Assembly: GCF_050176255.1 (NCBI RefSeq)
Contig: NZ_JBFXIE010000012.1
From: JBFXIE01 sp050176255
GTDB taxonomy: Bacteria > Pseudomonadota > Gammaproteobacteria > Burkholderiales > Burkholderiaceae_C
Direction: 5' to 3' (one strand)
DNA: 64,000 nt
Shown: piece after piece, positions 45,851-53,511 of the stretch
Numbering within the stretch: the first letter of the stretch is position 1
How the letters are laid out: every line of letters starts with the position of its first letter
Notes under the pieces: generated by a model
Databases searched by the model: none
The model's input: only the letters and a program-made list of their open reading frames with translations
What the model was told of the DNA's origin: nothing
Translations under genes and position numbers: made by a program

Positions 45851-47118
45851 GCGGCTCTCGTTGAGACGGGCCGGGTGGTGGGCAGCCCCAGGGTCACCAG
45901 CCAGCACAGCGCCAGCATGGCGGCAGAGCCCAGCAGCGCGGCCAGCAGCCCACCCCATTGGTACAGCAGACCCGACAGCAGCGTGCCCAGAAAGCGCCCC
46001 AGGGCATTGGCTGCGTAGTAAAAGCCCACGTCCTCGGCGGCTTTTTCGGAGCCGGCGTAGGCCAGCACCAGATACGAGTGCACCGAAGAGTTGACCGCAA
46101 ACGCAAACCCGAACACCGCCAGGCCGCCGACCACCACCCATTCGAGCGCCGGGGCCTGCAGCGCCACGGCCAGTGCCAGGGCCAGCGGCACCAGGGCCAG
46201 CGCTGCGGACCAGTGGCGCGCTGCGGGCACTTCGCGGCTCAGGCCGTCCGCGCTGCGGCGCACGATCTGCGGCGCCAAAGCTTGCACCAGGCCGTATCCG
46301 ATGGTCCAGGCTGCCAGAAAGCCGCCAACCATGGTGAAGCTCCAGCCCACCGAGTACAGAAACACTGGCACGCCGACGACAAACCACACATCGCGCGCGC
46401 CAAACAGGCCCACCCGTGCAGCTGCCAGCAGGTTGATGCCGGCGTTCTTGGCAAACAGTTCCTTGGCGCTTTTAGATGCCTTGCTCTTGCCCATCATGCG
46501 GGGCAGCGCGGTGGCCACGGCCAGCAGCACCAGCGTCAGCAAACCGGCCATGGCCCACAGCGACGCCTGAAAGCCCAGCGTCTGCAGCAGCAGCCCGCCC
46601 AGGAAAAAGCCCACGCCTTTCATCGCGTTCTTGCTGCCGGTGAACCAGGCCACCCACTTGAACAATTGGCTTGCGCCCTGGTCCTTGGCCTGCGCCTGCG
46701 TGACCTTGATGGCTGACTTGCTGGCAGTCTTGGTCAAGTCCTTGGCGACCCCGCACACCCCCTGCGCCAGCACCACCCAGGCCACCGACAGCGTGGGGCC
46801 CCAGTCGGGCTGCAGCATGGACAGCAGGGTGAAGCCGATGATTTGCGTCACCAGCCCCACACCCAGCATGCGCGTGATGCCGTAGCGCGTAGCCAGCCAG
46901 CCGCCCACCAGGTTGGCCACGATGCCCGCAGCCTCGTAGAGCAGGAACAAAAAAGCCAGGGTGAACGGCGAATAGCCCAGTCGGTAAAAGTGCAACAGCA
47001 CCAGCATGCGCAGAGCGCCGTCGGTCAGCGTGAAACACCAGTAAGCAGCGGTGACGATGGCGTAGTTGCGCACGGCCTGGGTAGCGCCGGGCGACGAGGA
47101 GGGTGCGGATTGCGGCAT
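45847..47118 (-). CDS. arsJ: Organoarsenical efflux MFS transporter ArsJ
   Basis: A 423-residue, 12-helix MFS protein of the ArsJ family. It exports 1-arseno-3-phosphoglycerate, the unstable product made by the partner GAPDH when arsenate replaces phosphate. Typical sequence includes RNYAIVTAAYWCFTLTDGALRMLVLLHFY at the N-terminus, split here as RNYAIVTAAYWCF and GALRMLVLLHFYRLG, and GVCGVAKDLTKTASKSAIK near residue 120. The gene starts six bases after the GAPDH stop and overlaps the arsR-arsC start by four bases, so the three are surely one operon. This gives resistance to arsenate without reduction. Confidence 0.93.
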   Translation of the reverse strand: MPQSAPSSSPGATQAVRNYAIVTAAYWCFTLTDGALRMLVLLHFYRLGYSPFTLAFLFLLYEAAGIVANLVGGWLATRYGITRMLGVGLVTQIIGFTLLSMLQPDWGPTLSVAWVVLAQGVCGVAKDLTKTASKSAIKVTQAQAKDQGASQLFKWVAWFTGSKNAMKGVGFFLGGLLLQTLGFQASLWAMAGLLTLVLLAVATALPRMMGKSKASKSAKELFAKNAGINLLAAARVGLFGARDVWFVVGVPVFLYSVGWSFTMVGGFLAAWTIGYGLVQALAPQIVRRSADGLSREVPAARHWSAALALVPLALALAVALQAPALEWVVVGGLAVFGFAFAVNSSVHSYLVLAYAGSEKAAEDVGFYYAANALGRFLGTLLSGLLYQWGGLLAALLGSAAMLALCWLVTLGLPTTRPVSTRAA

Positions 47119-47124
47119 GGCAGA

Positions 47125-48168
47125 TCAGATTCCGACAGCTTGCATGTGGCAGGCCAGATCGACCATGCGGCAGGCGTAGCCCATCTCGTTGTCGTACCAG
47201 GCATACACCTTGAGCAGCGTGCCGTCGGTCACCAGCGTGGAGGGGCCATCGACGATGCTGCTGCGCGTGTCGCGGGCGTAGTCGGCGCTGACCAGCGGGC
47301 GGGTCTCAAAACCCAGGATGCCGGCCAGCGGGCCCTGAGCGGCGGCGGCAAACAGCGCGTTGACCTCTTCGGCCGTGGTGGCGCGCTGCAGCTCGAACAC
47401 GCAGTCGGTCAGCGAAGCATTGAGCACCGGCACGCGCACCGCATGGCCGTTGAGTTTGCCCTTGAGCTCGGGGTAGATCAGCGCAATGGCAGTGGCGCTG
47501 CCGGTGGTGGTGGGCGCCAGGCTCAATAGGGCGCTGCGGGCGCGGCGCAAATCCTTGTGCGGCGCATCCACCACCAGATTGGTGTTGGTCGGGTCGTGCA
47601 AAGTGGTGATCTGGCCGTGGCGAATGCCCAGGTTTTCGTGGATCACCTTGACTACCGGCGCCAGGCAGTTGGTGGTGCACGACGCTGCCGTCACGATGCG
47701 GTCGCGCGCAGGGTCGTACTGCGCGTGGTTGACGCCGACCACGATGTTCAGCACATTGCCTACCTTGACCGGCGCCGCCACGATCACCCGCTTGGCACCC
47801 CGGTCCAGGTGGCCTTGTAGCGTTTCGGGCGTCAGAAACTTGCCGGTGCACTCCAGCACCACGTCCACACCCAGGTCGCCCCAGGGAATCTCTGCCGCAG
47901 TGGCGTGGCTGCTGAAGGACAGGCGCTGGTCGTCGATACGAATGGCGGCATCGCCCTCTGTGGCGATGTCGGCACGCCAGCGACCCTGCACGCTGTCAAA
48001 GGCCAGCAGGTGCGCGGTGGCCTCGGGGCCGCCCTTGATCTCGTTGAGGTGCACCACGTTCAGCCGATTGCCCGCCCGCGGGTCGTCGCCGGGGCGCTCG
48101 GCTGCACCCAGTGCGGCGCGCAGCGCCAGACGGCCGATGCGGCCCATGCCGTTGATACCAATGTTCAT
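47125..48168 (-). CDS. ArsJ-associated glyceraldehyde-3-phosphate dehydrogenase
   Basis: A 347-residue GAPDH. The N-terminal INGMGRIGRLALRAA dinucleotide motif and the catalytic ASCTTNCLAPVVK motif near residue 158 are intact. Its place as first gene of the arsJ operon marks it as the arsenic-dedicated form, which uses arsenate in place of phosphate to make 1-arseno-3-phosphoglycerate for ArsJ. A TCAGGAG ribosome site precedes the ATG. The central glycolytic gap gene is expected elsewhere in the genome. Confidence 0.92.
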   Translation of the reverse strand: MNIGINGMGRIGRLALRAALGAAERPGDDPRAGNRLNVVHLNEIKGGPEATAHLLAFDSVQGRWRADIATEGDAAIRIDDQRLSFSSHATAAEIPWGDLGVDVVLECTGKFLTPETLQGHLDRGAKRVIVAAPVKVGNVLNIVVGVNHAQYDPARDRIVTAASCTTNCLAPVVKVIHENLGIRHGQITTLHDPTNTNLVVDAPHKDLRRARSALLSLAPTTTGSATAIALIYPELKGKLNGHAVRVPVLNASLTDCVFELQRATTAEEVNALFAAAAQGPLAGILGFETRPLVSADYARDTRSSIVDGPSTLVTDGTLLKVYAWYDNEMGYACRMVDLACHMQAVGI

Positions 48169-48195
48169 GCTTGACTCCTGAAATTCATTCTATCT

Positions 48196-48225
48196 TTCAA
48201 AGATGATTGAATTATTGATCAATTC
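48196..48225 (-). promoter_or_regulatory. Candidate ArsR operator of the arsenic operon
   Basis: Two nested inverted repeats lie 28-57 bases before the GAPDH start: TTCAA-N6-TTGAA (48196-48211) and GAATT-N7-AATTC (48209-48225), the second containing the perfect palindrome ATTGATCAAT. AT-rich palindromes of this kind at the promoter are typical of ArsR/SmtB binding sites. The promoter hexamers cannot be fixed by eye. Confidence 0.4.
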
Positions 48226-48456
48226 GTGTGATGTGGGTGGCTGTGCAGTGCTGCCGACGGGCTGGGCCGGATAGCGATTCAAAATTAATGGCAACCACTG
48301 GTGGCTGGTCAATGTCGTGGCCGGCTGGTAGCCGTTTTGGCGGCAAAGTGCGCCGGCACAACATTCCGTCCGGGCTGTCTGTCGGGGCGTTCGCGGCGCT
48401 GTGGGCCTCTTCGTCGAGCAGGACAGGGCCAGGGCAGAAAAAGCCCCTGGCTGTTG

Positions 48457-48474
48457 GCGTCACATATTTGCCAC
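48457..48474 (+). promoter_or_regulatory. Candidate Pho box upstream of the PhoX-type gene
   Basis: GCGTCAC-ATAT-TTGCCAC has the two seven-base halves and AT-rich four-base spacer of PhoB boxes (CTGTCAT-N4-CTGTCAT), with GTCA and TG.CA kept. The ATG lies 54 bases further on. The following -10 is weak (CACGAT or GATACA near 48481-48490). The halves resemble the element at 24162-24179. Confidence 0.45.
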
Positions 48475-48528
48475 AGACTTGATACACGATTGCCGGGTTT
48501 TCCCTGTCCACAACGGAGCTCTTCGCCC

Positions 48529-50673
48529 ATGAATACCACCACCGTTTCCGAGTACGACGACAACGAAATCGTCAACCTTTCTTCCAACCAGCACATCGAC
48601 AGCATCCTGGAAGCTCGCCTGAGCCGTCGCAGTGCGCTCAAGGGCGGTATCGGTGCTACTACCGCGGCTTTGCTGGGTAGCGTGAGTCTGGCTGCCTGCG
48701 GCGGCAATGACGATGACGACAACAGCAACGTTGCCAAGAGCCTCAACTTCACGGCCGTTGCCAAGACCAATGCCGACCTGGTGACGGTGCCCGAGGGCTA
48801 TCAGGTCAGCATCCTTCATGCGCTGGGCGACCCGATGCACTTCGGCGATGCCTCCTGGAGCGACAAGGGCACCGAGACTGCGGAGTCCTACGACCGCCGC
48901 ATTGGCGACGGCCACGACGGCATGTACTACTTCGGCATGTCCGACGACGGCAAGTTTGACCCCAATCGCTCTGACCGCGGCCTGCTGTGCGTGAACCACG
49001 AATACGTGGTGGCTCCCTATGGCCTGCACCCCACCGGTCGCATCACGACGGATGGCAAGCGTCCCGCCGACCAGGTCGAGAAGGAAATCCGCGCCCACGG
49101 TGCTTCCATCGTCGAAGTCAAGCGCAAGGCTGGCAGCAACGACATGGAAATGGTGCGCGGCTCCAAGTACAACCGCCGCATCACTTCGGCCACCCCGATG
49201 GACATCGGCGGCCCCGCTGCTGGCAACGCCAAGCTGGTCAACAAGCTGTCCAAGGATGGCAAGCAGGCCTTCGGCATGAACAACAACTGCGCCAATGGCT
49301 ACACGCCCTGGGGCACCTACCTGACCTGCGAAGAGAACTTCCTGAACGTGATCGGCCGCGCCGCTGGTGACGACGCCAAGCGCAGCGCCTCTGAAATCGT
49401 GGCCCTCAAGCGCTACGGTCTGCCTGAGAACCGCAAGAGCCCCTATCTGTGGGATACGGCCGAAGGCGAGCAGTACGCACGCTGGAACAGCCAGGTCACC
49501 GGCGCAACGGCCGCTGACGACCACCGCAACAGCTTCAACACCTTCGGCTGGGTGGTCGAGATCGATCCCTTCCGCCCCGACAGCAAGCCCGTCAAGCGTA
49601 CCGCCCTGGGCCGCTTCAACCACGAAGGCGCGTGGCCCGCACCGGCCAAGGCCGGCGAGCCCATCGTCATCTACTCGGGCGACGATGCACGCAACGAGTA
49701 CGTGTACAAGTTCGTGTCTGACGCCAAGTGGGACCCGAAGGACATCAACGGCGGCACCGCCGCTGGCGCCAAGTACCTGGACAAGGGCACGCTGTACGTC
49801 GCCAAGTTCAACAACGACGGCACCGGCGAGTGGCTGGAGCTGACCTTCGGCAAGAACGGCATCGACGCCAGCAACAAGGTGTACCCGTTTGCCGACCAGG
49901 CTGACGTGGTCTTGCATTGCCGTCTGGCGGCTGACTCCCGCGGCGCCACCAAGATGGACCGTCCCGAGTGGGGTGGTGTGAACCCGTTGAACAACGAGGT
50001 TTACATGACCATGACCAACAACTCGCAGCGCGACGGCACCAAGGTGCCGCTGGACGCCGCCAACCCGCGCAAGGGTAATACCAACGGCCACATCATCCGC
50101 TGGAAGGAAGAAGGCAACCAGGCGGGTACCAAGTTCCAGTGGGACGTGTACCTGTTTGGCGCTCGCGTGGACGAGAAGCAGAGCCAGAACCTGTCGGGCC
50201 TGACCGCCGTGAACGACTTCTCCAGCCCTGACGGCCTGTACTTCGACCAGCGCTCGGGCAACGCCGGTGGCCTGCTGTGGATCCAGACCGACGACGGCGC
50301 CTACACCGACGTGACCAACTGCATGATGCTGGCTGCCCTGCCGGGCAAGGTGGGCGACGGCGGCAAGGTCACCACCAAGGACGGCCAGGCCACGATCATG
50401 GGTGCCAAGCCCACCGAAGCCAACGTGCGCCGCTTCCTGGTTGGCCCGTTCGACTGCGAGATCACCGGTGTGGTGGCAACGCCCGATGGCAAGACCCTGT
50501 TCTTCAACGTGCAGCACCCTGGTGAAGACACGGGCGATTTCGCGACCGACAAGTACACCAGCTACTGGCCCGGCAACCAGCCTGGCATCACCAGCAGCCA
50601 CAAGGGTCTGAAGCGCCCCCGCTCTGCCACCGTGGTGGTCACGCGCAAGGACGGCGGCACGATCGCCATCTAA
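48529..50673 (+). CDS. phoX: PhoX-type (DUF839) alkaline phosphatase, Tat-exported
   Basis: A 714-residue PhoX-family protein, predicted to hydrolyse phosphate esters outside the cytoplasm with Ca and Fe cofactors. A twin-arginine signal is clear: LSRRSALKGG at residues 31-40, a hydrophobic stretch, and SLAAC at residues 53-57, which may also be a lipobox. Family blocks include FGMSDDGKFDPNRSDRGLLCVNHEY near residue 140, read as FGMSDDGKFD and GLLCVNHEYV, EENFLNVIGR near residue 268, FNTFGWVVEIDP near residue 330, and SPDGLYFD near residue 565. The base composition and codon use look like a well-expressed gene. A strong terminator follows. Confidence 0.9.
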   Translation: MNTTTVSEYDDNEIVNLSSNQHIDSILEARLSRRSALKGGIGATTAALLGSVSLAACGGNDDDDNSNVAKSLNFTAVAKTNADLVTVPEGYQVSILHALGDPMHFGDASWSDKGTETAESYDRRIGDGHDGMYYFGMSDDGKFDPNRSDRGLLCVNHEYVVAPYGLHPTGRITTDGKRPADQVEKEIRAHGASIVEVKRKAGSNDMEMVRGSKYNRRITSATPMDIGGPAAGNAKLVNKLSKDGKQAFGMNNNCANGYTPWGTYLTCEENFLNVIGRAAGDDAKRSASEIVALKRYGLPENRKSPYLWDTAEGEQYARWNSQVTGATAADDHRNSFNTFGWVVEIDPFRPDSKPVKRTALGRFNHEGAWPAPAKAGEPIVIYSGDDARNEYVYKFVSDAKWDPKDINGGTAAGAKYLDKGTLYVAKFNNDGTGEWLELTFGKNGIDASNKVYPFADQADVVLHCRLAADSRGATKMDRPEWGGVNPLNNEVYMTMTNNSQRDGTKVPLDAANPRKGNTNGHIIRWKEEGNQAGTKFQWDVYLFGARVDEKQSQNLSGLTAVNDFSSPDGLYFDQRSGNAGGLLWIQTDDGAYTDVTNCMMLAALPGKVGDGGKVTTKDGQATIMGAKPTEANVRRFLVGPFDCEITGVVATPDGKTLFFNVQHPGEDTGDFATDKYTSYWPGNQPGITSSHKGLKRPRSATVVVTRKDGGTIAI

Positions 50674-50727
50674 GCTAGCGCCTGGTGTCACCCTCGGCAT
50701 TGCCGGGGCGCACTTCACGCAAAAAGC

Positions 50728-50753
50728 AAAACCCGCCTCGTGCGGGTTTTTTT
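50728..50753 (+). terminator. Intrinsic terminator of phoX
   Basis: AAAACCCGC pairs with GCGGGTTTT around a CTCGT loop, followed by further T residues (TTTATT). It lies 55 bases after the stop codon. Confidence 0.9.
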
Positions 50754-51000
50754 ATTGGCTGCGTTCGGATTGCCTGCAGGGGCCAGTCTTGGTGTCTGGG
50801 TGCTGATTGGCCTGGCGCCTGAGCAGGGTGGGTTGATGCCTGTGTGCGGATCTATTGAAACGGCAAGGCAACGAGACCGCCGGGCGGCCGGGCGGTGTGA
50901 AACCAAGCCCCACCCTCAGCGAGGGGTGTTGCCCTTGCCGCGCGGGTTGGATGGCGGGCGCGGCAGGCGGCCAGGCCGCTGCCAACTGGCGCGGGGCCGA

Positions 51001-51837
51001 TCAGTCGGATGCTGCAGGGGGCGCGTTTTGGTCGCTGCCCTGGTTGTCGCCCAGATCCCGGCCGGGCGCCTCAAAAGAATCACGAAACGTAAACACCACC
51101 GACGCAAGAAACATGGCGGCAAGCATCATGGCAGTGGCCACCATGAGGCCTCCAGCCAGGCCGGCGCCCAAACCCATCGCGGTCAGCAGTGTGATCACCA
51201 GGCTGATGGCGATGCCCGCGCCCAGAAACACGCCGATCCACGACAGGCCATAGACCATGAAGGCGCCGAAGTTGCGCAGACAGGCCACGATGCTGAAGAA
51301 CAGCGCCTTGACGGGCGGCACGTTGTGCCAGTGCACCAGGCCGGGTGCATGCCAGAACAGCAGCGACAGCGGCACGTACAGCAGCAGCGACAGCCACATG
51401 GCGGCCTGGAAGTCGCCGGACTCGGCCACTTCGCGGGTGAGTGGCTGGCCACCCAAATAGACCCGTGCAAACTGGCCGTCATCGAGCAGCGCGGACAGCC
51501 CCATCACACACAGAAACCCCACGGCGTACAGCGCGCCTAGCATCAGCATGGCGTGCAGGCGCTGTTTGCCGGTGCGAAATGCCACCAGCAGCAGGGCGGG
51601 CGTGGGCGCGCGGCCCTGGCTGGCCTCGGCGGCGGCCACCATCATGGCCAGTGTGGCCGATGGCAGCAGGGCCAGCGCCACGGCAGGGCCGACCAGCGGC
51701 AGCATGTTGACCAGCGACATGGCGGCCATGGTCATGAAGAAAAGCGCGGCCAGGGCCATGGGCTGGCGCCAGAAAACCCGGATGCCCAGGCGTACCCATT
51801 CCAGGCCCGTGCGCGCGGGGACGATGTGCAGTTTCAT
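51001..51837 (-). CDS. BPSS1780 family membrane protein
   Basis: A 278-residue integral membrane protein of the BPSS1780 family (named after Burkholderia pseudomallei), recognised by the KLHIVPARTGLEWVRLGIRVFWRQP start. About six hydrophobic segments can be read, and the last 30 residues are hydrophilic and acidic. Function unknown. It lies between phoX and thrB with gaps of more than 100 bases on each side. The 247-base stretch between the phoX terminator and its stop codon shows no gene. Confidence 0.8.
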   Translation of the reverse strand: MKLHIVPARTGLEWVRLGIRVFWRQPMALAALFFMTMAAMSLVNMLPLVGPAVALALLPSATLAMMVAAAEASQGRAPTPALLLVAFRTGKQRLHAMLMLGALYAVGFLCVMGLSALLDDGQFARVYLGGQPLTREVAESGDFQAAMWLSLLLYVPLSLLFWHAPGLVHWHNVPPVKALFFSIVACLRNFGAFMVYGLSWIGVFLGAGIAISLVITLLTAMGLGAGLAGGLMVATAMMLAAMFLASVVFTFRDSFEAPGRDLGDNQGSDQNAPPAASD

Positions 51838-51941
51838 GAGTGGCAGTCGAAGTGGCGCACCCGGCTGTGATGCGGGTGCATGAGGAATTTACCCCAGCCA
51901 GCGGTTTGTGCCCCGTGCGCAGGGCATTGTGTGCACGCCTG

Positions 51942-52892
51942 CTACAACAGCACGGGCTGGGCCACACGCTGGCGCAGCACGCGTTCGAAGTGCGCGGGGT
52001 CGTGGGGTTTGAGCATGCTGGCCTCGCGCGGCAGATAAAAGTCCCATAGGCGCGATATCCAAAAGCGCAGCGCGCCGGCGCGCAGCATGGCCGGCAGCAG
52101 CGGGCGTTCGTGCGCGGTGAGGGGGCGCACCGCCTGATAGGCGTCGATCATGGCCTGGGCGCGCTGCGGGTCGTGCGCGCCGGTGTCCAGGTCGATGCAC
52201 CAGTCGTTCAGGCATACCGCCAGGTCGAACAGGAAGGTGTCCACGCCCGCAAAGTAGAAGTCGAAAAAGCCGGTGAGCGCATCACCGTCAAACATCACGT
52301 TGTCGCGAAACAGGTCGGCATGCACCGGGCCGCGGGGCAGGGCGGCGTAGGCCGAACTGGTGGCCACATGGTTTTGATACGCCAGCTCGGATTGCAGCAG
52401 CGCCGCTTGCTCGGCGCCGATGTGCGGCAGCACCACGGGCACGGTCTCGTTCCACCAGGGCAGGCCGCGCAGGTTGGGCTGCTGGCGCTGGTAGTCGCGC
52501 CCCGCTAGGTGCATGCGCGCCAGCATGTCGCCCACGGCCGCGCAGTGCACGGCTTGCGGGGCCAGCTGGCTCTTGCCGCGCAGCTTGGTGGCCAGCGCGG
52601 CAGGTTTGCCGGCCACCTGGTGCAGGATGGCGCCATGCGCGTCGGCCTGCGGGTCGGGCACGGGGATGCCCGCGTGCGCCAGGTGCTTCATCAGGTGCAG
52701 GTAAAAGGGCAATTGCTCGGCCGTGAGGCGCTCGAACAGCGTGAGCACGTACTCGCCCTGCTCGCAGGTGACGAAGTAGTTGGTGTTCTCGATGCCGCCT
52801 TCGATGCCGCGCAGCTCAAGCAGCTTGCCCAGTCGCAGTCGGCGCAGCAGGTCGCGCGCCTCTTTGGGGGAGACTTCGGTGAAAACGGCCAT
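51942..52892 (-). CDS. thrB: Homoserine kinase
   Basis: A 316-residue homoserine kinase of the APH-like (ThrB2) type, which phosphorylates homoserine in threonine synthesis. It is not the GHMP-type ThrB of enterobacteria. Hallmarks are MAVFTEVSPKEARDLL at the start, GIEGGIENTNYFV near residue 30, the catalytic HADLFRDNVMFD loop near residue 191 and GFFDFYFAG just after it. It lies 75 bases downstream of the DUF2782 gene on the same strand, so they may form a unit. Confidence 0.93.
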   Translation of the reverse strand: MAVFTEVSPKEARDLLRRLRLGKLLELRGIEGGIENTNYFVTCEQGEYVLTLFERLTAEQLPFYLHLMKHLAHAGIPVPDPQADAHGAILHQVAGKPAALATKLRGKSQLAPQAVHCAAVGDMLARMHLAGRDYQRQQPNLRGLPWWNETVPVVLPHIGAEQAALLQSELAYQNHVATSSAYAALPRGPVHADLFRDNVMFDGDALTGFFDFYFAGVDTFLFDLAVCLNDWCIDLDTGAHDPQRAQAMIDAYQAVRPLTAHERPLLPAMLRAGALRFWISRLWDFYLPREASMLKPHDPAHFERVLRQRVAQPVLL

Positions 52893-52967
52893 CGGTCAGT
52901 AGGTCAATGCACAGGCGTTCTGCATGAAAACGCTGGAAGCGGGGCGGGTGATGTGGGTAGCGCGGGG

Positions 52968-53336
52968 TCAGAAAGCCCGCAGGTTCCATACGCGCGGAGC
53001 GGTCACGGTGTCCGACTCGTTGAAGTTGCCGGGCCGCGCACGCGCGCCGTCGTTGGCTCGCACCTCGTAGGCAGGCACTGGCGTGCCGGTCTTGGGTTGC
53101 ACGGTGATGCTTTGCGTCTGGCCGCCCACACGCAGCTCTTGCACGCGGCTGCCGGCGTCTTCCACCACGATGCGCTCGGCGCGCTGATTGCGGCGGTCTT
53201 CCATCGTCGGCTCTCGTGTCAAGGGCTGAGTGCGTTCCTGCCCTGTGGGCCGGGCGGCATCGGGACTGCTGCTTTGGGCCAGAACAGCGGGGCTGGCCAG
53301 AACCAGCAGCAGGAGCGGAGTGTGAAGGGCGCGCAT
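52968..53336 (-). CDS. DUF2782 domain secreted protein
   Basis: A 122-residue protein with a signal peptide (hydrophobic residues 7-20, cleavage near VLAQ). The RIVVEDAGSRVQELRVGG and SITVQPKTGTPVPAYEV stretches fit the DUF2782 fold (a short beta-rich domain with the VTPKGG-like turn). Function unknown. It is divergent from polA, and an equivalent small gene is often found between thrB and polA in this bacterial group. A TACAAT box lies eight bases before the ATG. Confidence 0.72.
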   Translation of the reverse strand: MRALHTPLLLLVLASPAVLAQSSSPDAARPTGQERTQPLTREPTMEDRRNQRAERIVVEDAGSRVQELRVGGQTQSITVQPKTGTPVPAYEVRANDGARARPGNFNESDTVTAPRVWNLRAF

Positions 53337-53344
53337 GGGGCGCG

Positions 53345-53350
53345 ATTGTA
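53345..53350 (-). promoter_or_regulatory. Candidate -10 box of the DUF2782 gene
   Basis: On the minus strand TACAAT is followed by eight bases and then the ATG at 53336. The mRNA would be leaderless or carry a leader of one or two bases. No ribosome site is present. Confidence 0.45.
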
Positions 53351-53499
53351 GGCGCCATGAGCGCGCTGCAGGCGCGGCGCGAACAGCTACCAACGGCTGT
53401 TGACGGCTGCGAACGGCGTGCCCGCCGCATAGTGCGGCACAGGCTTTGCGCTGTGGGCGGCATGCGGCGGGGTTTGTGCAGCGGCCGGGCGCATGTGTG

Positions 53500-53505
53500 C
53501 ACAAT
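53500..53505 (+). promoter_or_regulatory. Candidate -10 box for a leaderless polA mRNA
   Basis: CACAAT stands exactly six bases before the ATG at 53512, with no ribosome site in between. A TTGTGC at 53474 could be a weak -35 but its 20-base spacer is long. Confidence 0.4.
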
Positions 53506-53511
53506 CGCTCC

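Larger units (their letters stand above)
48169..48528. other. Divergent regulatory region between the ars operon and the PhoX-type gene
   Basis: 360 bases with no credible gene. The ars side (48190-48225) is AT-rich and holds small palindromes; the phoX side holds a Pho-box-like element at 48457-48474 and a CCAGGG/CCCTGG inverted repeat at 48429-48450. The middle 200 bases are GC-rich and show nothing recognisable. Confidence 0.6.

Noticed and set aside
48460..50718. Open frame of about 750 codons antisense to the PhoX-type gene
   Set aside because: Same reason: the PhoX gene has clear family motifs and a signal sequence, while the antisense translation is valine- and histidine-rich without motifs.
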